From RGIG3135 sp964477115 (GTDB taxonomy: Bacteria > Actinomycetota > Coriobacteriia > Coriobacteriales > Eggerthellaceae), in NCBI GenBank assembly GCA_964477115.1, contig CAYZCY010000009.1, forward strand, positions 1-46,399: DNA of 46,399 bases, given 5' to 3'. A program made the position numbers and the translations under genes. The first letter of the stretch is position 1; every line of letters starts with the position of its first letter. Shown here piece by piece: positions 33,680 to 42,206 of the stretch. The notes beneath the pieces are model-generated. The model worked only from the letters and a program-made list of their open reading frames with translations, was not told the origin of the DNA and ran no database searches.

Positions 33680-35185
33680 TCAAGACGTGACTGCCGAGGG
33701 CATGACGCGGCCAACCGCCTTCCTCCACCCCGAAAGAAACCCCTCACGAGCGTCGGCGTCCATGGCAGGCGTAAAGCTCTCATCGCTCGCGCGCAGAGCA
33801 CGCAGAGCGTCGAGGTCCTTCCAGAAACCGGTTTGCAGGCCGGCGAGGTAAGCCGCCCCGAGCGCCGTGGTCTCGGTGTTCACGGGACGCATTATGGGTC
33901 GATCGAGAATGTCTGCCTGGAACTGCATGAGGAAGTCATTGGCCGAAGCGCCGCCATCGACGTTCAGGGCTCGCATGGGGGATCCGGCATCATCTTCCAT
34001 AGCTGAAACAAGATCGCCCACCTGATAGGCAAGAGCCTCGAGCGCCGCACGAACCACATGTGCGCGATTGGTGCCACGCGTGATGCCCAGGATAGCGCCT
34101 CGCGCATCGGGCTCCCAATAGGGTGCGCCCAGGCCCGTGAAGGCCGGGACCACATACACCCCGCCCGTGTCGCTTACGCTGCGCGCGAGTTCATCGGTTT
34201 CGGCGGCGGTTTCGATGAGCTTGAGCTCATCGCGAAGCCACTGAATGAGGGCGCCAGCCACAAACACGCTGCCTTCGAGCGCGTACTCGGTGCCAGATGC
34301 GCCAGGAGCCGAAGCAGCGATGGTGGTAACCAGGCCGTTTTTGGACTCGCAGGCGTGGCTGCCCGTATGCATGAGGAGGAAGCAGCCCGTGCCGTAGGTG
34401 TTCTTGGCCATACCGGCTTCAAAACAGCACTGCCCGAAGAGCGCCGCCTGCTGATCACCCGCAACGCCGCGGATGGGAATGCCCTGGACCAGACCGGGGT
34501 TTGAGGTTACGCCGTAGTCGGCTGCCGAGGGAAGAACCTCAGGCATAAGGGATGCGGGGATATCGAAAAGCTCCATGAGGTAAGGGTCCCAGCAGCCTTC
34601 GTGAATGTTGTAGAGCATGGTGCGACTTGCGTTGGTCACGTCGGTTGCATGCACCTCGCCGTGCGTGAGCGTCCAGACAAGCCAGGTGTCGATGGTGCCG
34701 AAGGCAAGCTCGCCCGCTTCGGCGGCCTCGCGCGCGCCGGGAACCTCATCGAGGATCCAGCGAATCTTGCTGGCGGAGAAATAGGCATCGGGAACAAGGC
34801 CCGTGCGCTTGGTAACCTCGGCGGCAACAGACGAATCGCCGCAAATCTCGTCGACCAGCGGCGCAGTGCGACGGCACTGCCACACGATGGCGTTCATCAC
34901 CGGCTCGCCGGTTTCACGGTTCCACAGAATGGTTGTTTCGCGCTGATTGGTGATGCCGATGGAATCGATATCCTCGGGGCCAAGGCCGCTGCTCACCAAG
35001 AGTTCGGTCATGGCGCCGAGCTGCGTGGACAGAATGTCGGCGGGGTTATGTTCAACCCAACCGGGCTGCGGGTAGATCTGAGGGAAAGGACGCTGCACCG
35101 AAGCCACGGCGTTTCCCTGCGCATCAATGAGCATGGCACGCGACGAGGTTGTTCCCTGGTCGAGCGCGATCACGTACTTCTCCAC
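33680..35185 (-). CDS. glpK: Glycerol kinase
   Basis: Phosphorylates glycerol with ATP to glycerol 3-phosphate. The roughly 501-residue protein contains DQGTTSSRAM, WVEHNPADI, NAIVWQCRRT, a GAPYWEPDARG segment and NVDGGASANDFLMQFQAD, all FGGY/GlpK marks. The start is taken as GTG at 35185, because a GGAAGGAAGG ribosome site lies five bases upstream. The ATG at 35206 would place that site inside the gene. No glycerol transporter or glpD is next to it. Confidence 0.95.
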   Translation of the reverse strand: MEKYVIALDQGTTSSRAMLIDAQGNAVASVQRPFPQIYPQPGWVEHNPADILSTQLGAMTELLVSSGLGPEDIDSIGITNQRETTILWNRETGEPVMNAIVWQCRRTAPLVDEICGDSSVAAEVTKRTGLVPDAYFSASKIRWILDEVPGAREAAEAGELAFGTIDTWLVWTLTHGEVHATDVTNASRTMLYNIHEGCWDPYLMELFDIPASLMPEVLPSAADYGVTSNPGLVQGIPIRGVAGDQQAALFGQCCFEAGMAKNTYGTGCFLLMHTGSHACESKNGLVTTIAASAPGASGTEYALEGSVFVAGALIQWLRDELKLIETAAETDELARSVSDTGGVYVVPAFTGLGAPYWEPDARGAILGITRGTNRAHVVRAALEALAYQVGDLVSAMEDDAGSPMRALNVDGGASANDFLMQFQADILDRPIMRPVNTETTALGAAYLAGLQTGFWKDLDALRALRASDESFTPAMDADAREGFLSGWRKAVGRVMPSAVTS

Positions 35186-35292
35186 AAAAGCCTTCCTTCC
35201 TACCATCCGAGCACGTCGGCGTATACCTTATCCTGCCAAACAGATCAAGAATCTCAGACGCATGTCAGCATACATGATGAGCCCCACGTCCT

Positions 35293-36021
35293 TTACGCCA
35301 GCGCCGCGGGAGCTGCGGGGACAGCGGAGTCGGCCGCAAGCGCCTTCTCGTCTTCGCCAAGCTTTTCTTCGCGGGCAGCAGCATCGATCTCGCAAGAGGC
35401 AGCAGCCCGGCTGAGGTCCTCCATGCTTACGGCTCCTTCCCGAACCAGGCGCGCGGCACCGTCCACGAAACTCACGATGGTGGAGGCCTCGCCGCTTGCA
35501 GGCGAAGCCGCAGCAAAGTCACCTTCGCCAGTAAAAACGCAGGCTACAGTGCGTGAAATGCGGGGATCAAGTTCAGCCACGCTTGCGGGCGCGGGACAGC
35601 CCGCAATGTTTGCCGAGGAGGTGGCCAGAGGACAGCCCGCAGCTTTGATGAGCGCAAGGGCAACCTTGGAATTGGGCATACGCAGGCCGATGCTGCCATC
35701 AGCGGCGCAGAAATCAGCGGGGACATGCTCGGAAGCGCGAACGATGACGGTGAGAGGACCTGGCCAGTATCTGCGAGCCAGCTCGAATGCAAGCGGGGGG
35801 ACATCGCGCCCGTAACGCGCAAGATCGGCCTCGCCGGAAACCAGCCATGCGATAGGCTTACCCTCGTCGCGCTGCTTGATGGTATAAATTGCCTCGGGAG
35901 AGGACGCTGCTTCGACGGAGACGCCCAGGCCAACTACGGTATCGGTTGGGAAAGCGACGGCTTTTCCGCTGTTCAGCGCGCGGACGGCTTCGTCAAGCTG
36001 TGCGGTTGCATAATCTGCCAA
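35293..36021 (-). CDS. tsaC: L-threonylcarbamoyladenylate synthase (Sua5/YciO/TsaC family)
   Basis: Makes threonylcarbamoyl-AMP, the precursor of t6A37 in ANN-decoding tRNAs. The 242-residue protein has AFPTDTVVGLG, the IKQRDEGKPI nucleotide-binding motif, a GSIGLRMPN stretch and TSSANIAG. The last 40 residues are an Ala/Glu-rich tail. The start is TTG with GGGGAGG five bases upstream. A TATAAT at 36196-36201 (minus strand) suggests a leader of about 165 bases. Sua5 proteins with a second domain are longer, so this is the short form. Confidence 0.93.
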   Translation of the reverse strand: MADYATAQLDEAVRALNSGKAVAFPTDTVVGLGVSVEAASSPEAIYTIKQRDEGKPIAWLVSGEADLARYGRDVPPLAFELARRYWPGPLTVIVRASEHVPADFCAADGSIGLRMPNSKVALALIKAAGCPLATSSANIAGCPAPASVAELDPRISRTVACVFTGEGDFAAASPASGEASTIVSFVDGAARLVREGAVSMEDLSRAAASCEIDAAAREEKLGEDEKALAADSAVPAAPAALA

Positions 36022-36304
36022 CAGAGCCTCCCCACCACAAGCAGAATAATCCCATGCCGATAAAACCCTCCCCTGCGGGCGAAGCCCTCATGCACGCGGG
36101 ACCCGCGAGCGGACGGCGTTCCCGTGCGAGCGACCCCGCGCGCGAACCCCTTCCCCACAAGCGGCGTCCTCCGAGCAGGCAGAATTCTGGGAGTTATTAT
36201 AGGCGAGGAGAGAAACTGATGACCGTTGGCACGCGAATTAGTACCGTTTAAGTGCCATATATGAAGAAATTGTAAGCCTAAGTAAACTTTTTACCTTTTT
36301 CCTC
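36022..36304. other. Non-coding gap upstream of tsaC
   Basis: GC-rich from 36085 to 36185 with short palindromes, then abruptly AT-rich. It holds the probable tsaC -10 (TATAAT, minus strand, 36196-36201). I see no convincing gene. Confidence 0.6.
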
Positions 36305-36333
36305 TTGAAAGTTAACCGTGGTTACCTTATTCT
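36305..36333 (+). promoter_or_regulatory. Plus-strand sigma-70-type promoter with a dyad in its spacer
   Basis: TTGAAA (36305-36310) and TATTCT (36328-36333) are separated by exactly 17 bases. The spacer carries the dyad TAACC-GT-GGTTA (36313-36324). No coding region follows on this strand; a terminator lies 170 bases downstream. Confidence 0.5.
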
Positions 36334-36339
36334 AATCAT

Positions 36340-36506
36340 CGTCAAGAGACGGACGGAAACGAAAGTCAGGCACGCAAGCCCACCTTCGATTCGCGTTCGT
36401 CAAATGCAACTCCTCCTCTCTTTGCTTTAACGGGCAGTGCGGCTCTCCTCGTCTGGCTGGCACTGCAAAAGAAAAGCCGCGGAACCCCCTCCCGCGGTTT
36501 TTCTTT
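36340..36506 (+). ncRNA. Candidate small RNA of about 165 nt
   Basis: The stretch between the promoter at 36305 and the intrinsic terminator ending at 36506 has no credible reading frame. It contains a C-rich single-strand candidate TCCTCCTCTC (36411-36420), complementary to Shine-Dalgarno sequences. A hairpin follows with arms GCAGTGC and GCACTGC (36434-36466), then the terminator stem. It does not match 6S, SRP, tmRNA or RNase P features that I can recognise. Confidence 0.35.
36468..36506. terminator. Bidirectional intrinsic terminator
   Basis: Stem built on GCCGCGG and CCGCGG inside A-rich and T-rich flanks (AAAGAAAA on one side, TTTTTCTTT on the other). It can end the K+ channel transcript on the minus strand and a small RNA on the plus strand. 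Confidence 0.8.
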
Positions 36507-36604
36507 GTTCTGGGACAAATGTTGCAAAAGAAGTAGTGTCGTCGCAGCTTCCCGGCGACAGATTCGCTGACCCGACCAAAGAATGCATGCAAGCAAATCA
36601 AAGC

Positions 36605-37051
36605 TTAGCGCCTCTTGCGGTTGCGCACCTTCTTAGAAATTGCCTCGAGCTCTTCCGGGCTCAACTCCGATAAATGCTCGAGCTTGTCAACCAAGTGCAC
36701 CAGGCTCTCATCGTAGCGAATACGCGCGATCTCGTTGCAGTAGCTCACCACCGCACCGGTGAGTACGGCAACGCAGAACACCGCAAACACGCTCATGATC
36801 ATGGTCGATATGCGTGCAAAGGGGGTCACGATCACCACGTCACCGAAGCCAATGGTGGTGACCGCCTGGAAGCAGAACCAAACCGCGTCGAAATACGTGT
36901 TAACGCCCGGCTCCACAAGGGTAATAATTGCCGCGCAGGCGAAGAACAGCACGAGAAACACCGCGGTCGCATAGCCAAGGCCCGAGTTTCGAATGATCGA
37001 GAAAATGAGCCTGTACCTGAACTTCTGAGCCGGCATGCCTTCACCTGACAT
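36605..37051 (-). CDS. Two-helix potassium channel-family protein
   Basis: A 148-residue membrane protein with two transmembrane helices around a pore loop carrying the K+ selectivity filter TTIGFGD. There is no RCK/TrkA-N domain; the C-terminus is a charged helix ending in a KKVRNRKRR basic cluster. It presumably forms a tetrameric K+ channel. The ATG at 37051 with GAGGGG upstream is preferred to the TTG at 37072. It is the last gene of a three-gene unit with two flavoproteins, before the terminator at 36468. Confidence 0.85.
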   Translation of the reverse strand: MSGEGMPAQKFRYRLIFSIIRNSGLGYATAVFLVLFFACAAIITLVEPGVNTYFDAVWFCFQAVTTIGFGDVVIVTPFARISTMIMSVFAVFCVAVLTGAVVSYCNEIARIRYDESLVHLVDKLEHLSELSPEELEAISKKVRNRKRR

Positions 37052-37078
37052 AGTGAACCCCTCTATCTCCAAACTGGC

Positions 37079-38806
37079 TCAATCACACATCGAATCGGAA
37101 AACTCGGCGACAATCGCCTCGGCCACGCGCAAACCGTCAACAGCCGCACTGGTGATGCCTCCGGCATACCCCGCACCCTCGCCACAGGGGTACAGGCCGC
37201 TTGCCGCCCTCGATCCGACCGCAGAAGACGACCCCAGCGCAGCCTGGAAAGCATCATCCCTCACAATGCGCACGGGAGAAGAGCTGCGCGCCTCAACCGC
37301 AGTCATAACCGCCTCTGGGTGCGCGAATCCGGCCAACTTGCGATCGAGCAGAGGCAAGGCCTCCTCCATAGCCTCGGTCACAAATTCGGGCAGGCACTGA
37401 TGCAGGTCTCGCCACGCCACGCCACGCGGATATGTGGGGCGCACGAGGCTCGAGCCGTCAAACGCTTTGCGGGTACTGGATGGCGCGCCTTCGGATGATG
37501 CGGCGCGCTTACCTTCGCCAGATAAAAAATCACCGAGGGTCTGCGCCGGGGCGCTATAGGTCCCGCCGCCCAAGTCAAAGGCCGCACGCTCCAAAGCGCG
37601 CTGGAACTCCACGCCGGCAAGCACGTCATCGCCTGGAAAATCGGTAGGCTCAACCCCGACGAGCAGCGCGCTGTTGGCGTTTTCTCCATCGCGCGCAAAA
37701 CGGCTCATGCCGTTCACGCACACACCGCCTTCCTCGCTTGCAGCAGCCACCACCTCGCCGCCGGGGCACATGCAGAAGGTGTACACGCCGCGACCTGCCT
37801 TGGTGTGCACGGCAAGCTTATAGTCAGCCGCGCCGAGAGCGGGATGCTCGTGGGCCGGGCCGTACTGGGACCGGTTGATGAGAGCCTGCGGGTGCTCAAT
37901 GCGAACGCCCACCGCAAAGGGCTTGCGCTCCATGGCAAAGCCGGCGTCATGCACCATGCGGAAGGTGTCACGAGCGGAATGCCCGCAAGCCAAAACCACC
38001 CGGTTGGCGGGAACGCTCTCGAGCTGGCCGGTTTTGAGCTTGCGCAGGGAAACAGCGTTCACGCGCGTGCCGGATGCATCAAGCTCAAGGTTTTCCATCA
38101 GGGTGCTGAAGCGAACCTCGCCGCCCGCCTCGATAATGGCAAGGCGCAGATTGCGCACCACATCGATCAGGCGATCGGTGCCTATGTGGGGCTTGGCCTG
38201 CCAGAGGATCTCTTCAGGCGCACCGGCCGCCACAAACTGCTCGAGAACATGCCGGATATGGGGACTCTTAGTGCCTGTGTTGAGCTTTCCGTCGGAGAAG
38301 GTGCCGGCGCCTCCTTCGCCAAACTGAATGTTGGTCGACACGTCAAGAGCTCCTCCGGCGTTGAAGGCCTCGATGGCAATGACGCGGTCTTCCACGCTTG
38401 AGCCACGCTCGACCACCAAGGGCCTCATACCCGCGCGCGCCAGATAGAGCGCGCAGAACAAACCCGCGGGGCCCGTGCCCACGACCACGGGTCGCGGCTG
38501 TCCCGAAGCCTCGAAGGCGGGGCCGACCTGCTTGATGTCAAGGGCGGGATAGGGTTTGGGGTCGCTCACGCCCACGCCCTTAGCAGGACGGAGCTTGGGA
38601 TTGCCTTCAAGATCGACCTCGTAGGTGGCCACGAAATGTACGCCTGCCTTCTTGCGCGCATCAACGCTTCGCTTGAGCAAGCGCGCTCCTCTAACCGCGG
38701 AGGCTTTCACGCCCAGGGCTCGGGCGATCTCCTTCTTCAGCATAGACTCGTTGCCGGAAAGAGCAACGTCGAGCGACAGGGGTATGTTCGATGCGTGAAC
38801 GAGCAT
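37079..38806 (-). CDS. FAD-dependent oxidoreductase of the COG2509 type
   Basis: A 575-residue flavoprotein of unknown physiological reaction. After a roughly 95-residue N-terminal domain comes the dinucleotide-binding motif VVVGTGPAGLFCALYLARAG, then NIQFGEGGAGTFSDGKLNTG, typical of the COG2509 family. A CPGGEVVAAASEEGG cysteine segment and the closing EGAGYAGGITSAAVDGLR FAD motif follow. A low-complexity linker near residues 425-450 contains GEGKRA and a copy of the dispersed 11-base word. It starts one base after the upstream flavoprotein stop, so the pair is translationally linked. Confidence 0.85.
   Translation of the reverse strand: MLVHASNIPLSLDVALSGNESMLKKEIARALGVKASAVRGARLLKRSVDARKKAGVHFVATYEVDLEGNPKLRPAKGVGVSDPKPYPALDIKQVGPAFEASGQPRPVVVGTGPAGLFCALYLARAGMRPLVVERGSSVEDRVIAIEAFNAGGALDVSTNIQFGEGGAGTFSDGKLNTGTKSPHIRHVLEQFVAAGAPEEILWQAKPHIGTDRLIDVVRNLRLAIIEAGGEVRFSTLMENLELDASGTRVNAVSLRKLKTGQLESVPANRVVLACGHSARDTFRMVHDAGFAMERKPFAVGVRIEHPQALINRSQYGPAHEHPALGAADYKLAVHTKAGRGVYTFCMCPGGEVVAAASEEGGVCVNGMSRFARDGENANSALLVGVEPTDFPGDDVLAGVEFQRALERAAFDLGGGTYSAPAQTLGDFLSGEGKRAASSEGAPSSTRKAFDGSSLVRPTYPRGVAWRDLHQCLPEFVTEAMEEALPLLDRKLAGFAHPEAVMTAVEARSSSPVRIVRDDAFQAALGSSSAVGSRAASGLYPCGEGAGYAGGITSAAVDGLRVAEAIVAEFSDSMCD
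37506..37516 (-). repeat. Dispersed word GAAGGTRAGCG, copy 7
   Basis: Exact copy, preceded by GGC, in a hydrophilic linker of the COG2509 flavoprotein, in frame as E-G-K-R. Confidence 0.6.
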
Positions 38807-38807
38807 G

Positions 38808-40217
38808 CTAGGCCCGCCCTTCGCCTTCGGTCAGATTTGCGCCAAGCGCGAAAGCGGCAGCGCTCCAACCGGCCAGCATACCGCTTGCCCACGCCCAATG
38901 CAGGTTATAGCCTCCGCAGGGCGCGTCGACATCCAGGGCTTCTCCAGCGAGGAAGAGGCCGGGGATGACGAACGCTTGCATGGTGTTCGGGTCGAAGTCC
39001 GAAGGCGCAAACCCGCCGCGGTGCACTTGGCACTGACGGGGGTCGGCGATGCCTTCGCAGGTAAACCTCAGCCGGCGAAACGCCTGCAGCAGCTCAGGGG
39101 CCTGACGGCGATCAAGGCGGTCGTGCTCTTCGAAGCCAGCCTGCTTGAGAACCACGCGGGCAACCTGCGGCAAAACGAGGCCGCGCAGATAAGCCCCGCA
39201 GGTGGGCTTCTCCTGAGCAAGCGCAAAGGCACGATCGTAGCGATCAAGCGCGTACGCGGACGTTGCGTCAGGAGCTTCGGCGGCAAGGGCGACGCTGGCG
39301 GGATCGATGGGCTCGGTGGGCTCGTTCAAAAACGCAAGCATATCGAGCTCGATCACGCTCCCCTTCCGAGCGAATCGAGACAGGTTGAAAATAGCGATAC
39401 CCGACAAACCGTACTTGCGGAACAGAATCTCGCCCGTCTCGCGGGCGATCTCCTTTTCGTCATCGAGAAGACGCGCCACACCGCGAACGCGAATGTTGTC
39501 GAGCTGCTTTGCGAGCCCGGTATCGGTCGCAAGCGGTCCCAAGATTGCCTGCGGACGGGCAAACGAAAGGCTGTCCGGGAGCATCTTTCGCGCCACGTCG
39601 CCACCGCACGCGACAATCACGGCATCAGCGCGCTCGAAGGCGCCGCTGGCAAGACGCATGGTGAAACGAGAACCCCTTCCACCGCTCGAAGCAGGCGGGT
39701 CTACGGAGACGACCTCGCATTCGCAGCGTTCTTCTACGCCAAGGGCGAAAGCGGCGCCGCGCAGAACGTCAAGCACGGAAGATGCTTTGTTGGCGCTGGG
39801 GTACATGCGGCCCTCGCCCTCCTCGCGCCAGGCCAAGCCAAGATCGGCGAAGAAGGCCTGCACCGCGTTGGAGTGCGCCAAACCTTCGGGGCCCGAACCC
39901 CAACGAGGCACTTGGTATTCGAGAGCCCTCAAGGCCTGCGACACGAAATCGGCATTGCGGTAAATCCCCGGCTCGATAACGGCATTGGTGAAGTTGCAGC
40001 GACCATTGCCCGTAGCCAAAATGGATCGGCCCACGCGCTCGTCGGCTTCGTACACGACCACGCCAACATCCTCGCGCGGCGCGGCATGCGCCGCATCGCG
40101 CACGACATCGCGGCCCGTGCCGCGTGCCGCATCGCGTGCCGATCGAGCAGCGCAAATGGCAGCTGCCAGACCAGCCGCTCCCCCGCCTATGATTGCAATC
40201 GTTTTCATGGCAACCAT
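38808..40217 (-). CDS. NAD(P)/FAD-dependent oxidoreductase, HI0933 family
   Basis: A 469-residue flavoprotein of the HI0933/BaiN-like family, reaction unknown. It has the N-terminal FAD-binding GGGAAGLAAAICAARSA, the signature ATGNGRCNFTNA, and the closing LFLAGEALDVDAPCGGYNLHWAWASG. An Arg/Asp/Ala-rich insert of about 20 residues interrupts the first beta-alpha-beta unit. The ATG at 40217 has GGAGG five bases upstream; upstream extension to 40322 is unsupported. A perfect 16-base palindrome lies 44 bases upstream. Confidence 0.88.
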   Translation of the reverse strand: MVAMKTIAIIGGGAAGLAAAICAARSARDAARGTGRDVVRDAAHAAPREDVGVVVYEADERVGRSILATGNGRCNFTNAVIEPGIYRNADFVSQALRALEYQVPRWGSGPEGLAHSNAVQAFFADLGLAWREEGEGRMYPSANKASSVLDVLRGAAFALGVEERCECEVVSVDPPASSGGRGSRFTMRLASGAFERADAVIVACGGDVARKMLPDSLSFARPQAILGPLATDTGLAKQLDNIRVRGVARLLDDEKEIARETGEILFRKYGLSGIAIFNLSRFARKGSVIELDMLAFLNEPTEPIDPASVALAAEAPDATSAYALDRYDRAFALAQEKPTCGAYLRGLVLPQVARVVLKQAGFEEHDRLDRRQAPELLQAFRRLRFTCEGIADPRQCQVHRGGFAPSDFDPNTMQAFVIPGLFLAGEALDVDAPCGGYNLHWAWASGMLAGWSAAAFALGANLTEGEGRA

Positions 40218-40260
40218 TATAGCCTCCGCCCGTTTTTTTCCAGCATGCGAACGGAGGAGG

Positions 40261-40276
40261 ACGCTCATATGAGCGT
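40261..40276 (-). promoter_or_regulatory. Perfect palindrome upstream of the flavoprotein operon
   Basis: ACGCTCATATGAGCGT is a perfect 16-base dyad with no loop, suited to a dimeric DNA-binding protein. It lies 44 bases before the flavoprotein ATG. Confidence 0.35.
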
Positions 40277-40383
40277 TTTGCCGTGTTCTTGCATTTCTTT
40301 TCGCTTGGAGCTGTGGCTGCATCTACGGACTGCGGCTGCGGCTGCGGCGGCGGGCTAAGAGCTACGACCGCAGACACAGCCAT

Positions 40384-40414
40384 AAAAAACGCGCCCGCAA
40401 AATGCGAGCGCGTT
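40384..40414 (-). terminator. Intrinsic terminator of the AGCS symporter gene
   Basis: Arms AACGCGC and GCGCGTT, extended by CGCA and TGCG, surround an AAA loop; six T residues follow on the minus strand. It lies 55 bases after the symporter stop. Confidence 0.85.
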
Positions 40415-40468
40415 CAAATCTTTCGCTTGATCCGGAACCTGAAACGGCCGAGTCGAAAACCGCAAGGC

Positions 40469-41899
40469 CTACTTGCCCTCGATCATCGGGATCTCCTCGG
40501 TAAACTCCTCGTCAAGGTTGTCCTCGTAGATGTAGTGCTTTGTCTCGCGCGCAATGAGCGAAGACAGCATGAGGCAGGCGATGATGTTGGGAATGGCCAT
40601 GAGCGCATTGCCGATGTCAGAAATAAGCCACACGACATCTCCAACGCCAAGCGCACCGAGGAAGCCAACGACAACGTACACCACGTGGTACGGGGTGATG
40701 GCCTTCTTGCCGAAGAGATAGGTGGCGCAGCGGTTGCCGTAGTAAGACCAGCCGATGATGGTGGAGTAGGCAAAGGAAACCATGCCGATGACCAGGATGG
40801 GCGTGCCGACGTAGGGGATCTGCGCGAAGGCGGCGCTTGCCAGAGCGGAACCGGTGAAGATGGTGGGATTAGCCAGGATCTCCGCCTGAATCTCAGGGTT
40901 CAAAATCATGGTGGAAACTAAAACGAGACCGGTCAGCAGGCAGATGACGACGGTGGACCAGAAGGTGCCGGTCATGGCGATAAGAGCCTGCTCGGCGGGG
41001 TTCTTGGTCTTGGCAGCGGCAGCAACAATGGGAGCCGAGCCCAAGCCGGATTCATTGGAGAACAGGCCACGGGCGCAACCAAACTGAAGCGCAACCATAA
41101 TGCCCGAGCCGACGGCGCCACCGAAGGCGGCCTTGGCCGTGAAAGCGCACTCGAGGATCAGAGAAACCGTCTGGCCGAGAACCCCGGCGTTGAGGAACAG
41201 GATGACCAGGCAGCCGCCCGCATAGGCAACAGCCATGATGGGGACAAGCTTTTCGCACACGTTGGAGATGGTCTTGACGCCACCGAAGATGACGACGGAA
41301 ACCATGATGGCAATAACAAGCGCCACCGCAACCTTCGGAATCATGGGGAAGCTGGAAGTCACGATGCCGGTGATGGCGGAAGCCTGCACGGCGGAACCGG
41401 TGCCGATGGTTGCAATAACGGCAAAGCCGGCGAAGGCAACGGCGCCAAACTTGGCCCAGCCGGGAATGGAGCCGTCCTCACGCTTGAAAGCGCGCTCCCA
41501 TACGTACATGGCGCCACCGAGCATGTTACCCGCGCTGTCACGGACACGGTAGCGAACGGAGGCGTACACCTCGACGTACTTGGTGGCGATGCCGAAAATA
41601 CCCGTGATCCACATCCAGAAAACGGCGCCCGGACCACCAGCCAAAATAGCGGTGGCAACACCTACGATGGAGCCGGTGCCGATGGTGGCAGCCAAGGCTG
41701 TGGCAAGCGCTCCGAAGTTGGAGATATCACCCTTGCCGTCCTCGCCCTTGGAGCCCTTAAACGACATCTTGATGGCAAGCGGAAGCTTGCGCTGAATCAC
41801 GCCCGTACGAATGGTCAGGAACAGATGCGAGCCCAGAAGCAGGCAGATCATTGCGGGACCCCAGACGAAGGAGTCAATTGCATTAAGAATTTCAACCAT
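40469..41899 (-). CDS. Alanine/glycine:cation symporter (AGCS family)
   Basis: A 476-residue Na+ (or H+)-coupled amino acid symporter with about ten to eleven helices. The conserved first half contains NFGALATALAATIGTGSIVG, and later ARGLFSNESGLGSAPIVAAA and FAYSTIIGWSYYG, both AGCS hallmarks. The ATG at 41899 has GGAGGGG six bases upstream; the frame to 42019 adds 40 residues without support. It is a single-gene unit with its own terminator. A TATTAT near 41989 on the minus strand is a possible -10. Confidence 0.93.
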   Translation of the reverse strand: MVEILNAIDSFVWGPAMICLLLGSHLFLTIRTGVIQRKLPLAIKMSFKGSKGEDGKGDISNFGALATALAATIGTGSIVGVATAILAGGPGAVFWMWITGIFGIATKYVEVYASVRYRVRDSAGNMLGGAMYVWERAFKREDGSIPGWAKFGAVAFAGFAVIATIGTGSAVQASAITGIVTSSFPMIPKVAVALVIAIMVSVVIFGGVKTISNVCEKLVPIMAVAYAGGCLVILFLNAGVLGQTVSLILECAFTAKAAFGGAVGSGIMVALQFGCARGLFSNESGLGSAPIVAAAAKTKNPAEQALIAMTGTFWSTVVICLLTGLVLVSTMILNPEIQAEILANPTIFTGSALASAAFAQIPYVGTPILVIGMVSFAYSTIIGWSYYGNRCATYLFGKKAITPYHVVYVVVGFLGALGVGDVVWLISDIGNALMAIPNIIACLMLSSLIARETKHYIYEDNLDEEFTEEIPMIEGK

Positions 41900-42160
41900 A
41901 GATATCCCCTCCAGCGCGTCAAGCCAAATAAGCAGCGCGCATGCATTGCAAAGCAGTCCGCTAGGACCGTAATTGGTAAATAATACTCGAAGATCGTCCG
42001 TGTTCGGGGAGAACCCCAACTAGACCCCATTAAAACGGGCAGCGGTCAGATAAGGACAAGCGCAGAAAAACGCCGAGCTCCTACAGATAAAGTTCTGGTG
42101 ATGATAAGGCGTGGTTTAAGCCTCCTCATCGAATCTTCCCGCACCAAAACCCAGCGGCAA
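41900..42160. other. Divergent non-coding gap
   Basis: Holds the leader and probable promoter of the AGCS gene on one side and leads to the ribU promoter on the other. No gene is supported here. Confidence 0.6.
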
Positions 42161-42189
42161 TTGCATGCGTATGCTCGCGGGTCTACAAT
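42161..42189 (+). promoter_or_regulatory. Promoter of the ribU-ecf operon
   Basis: TTGCAT (42161-42166) and TACAAT (42184-42189) with a 17-base spacer. Transcription would begin near 42196, just before the FMN riboswitch. Confidence 0.75.
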
Positions 42190-42206
42190 GCGGAATATGA
42201 ATTCTG

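Noticed and set aside
35973..36158. A 61-residue GTG-started frame in the tsaC leader
   Set aside because: A ribosome-site-like GGGGAAGGGG lies within it rather than before it, and the sequence looks like GC-rich shadow text; a leader peptide cannot be excluded.
36340..36506. 6S RNA, SRP RNA or tmRNA in the non-coding gap
   Set aside because: No GGAAG-type SRP loop, no tag-peptide frame or tRNA-like ends, and the ends do not close into the 6S rod.
36332..36601. An 89-residue minus-strand frame over the candidate small RNA
   Set aside because: Arg/Phe/Cys-rich composition, no ribosome site, and it reads through the terminator stem.
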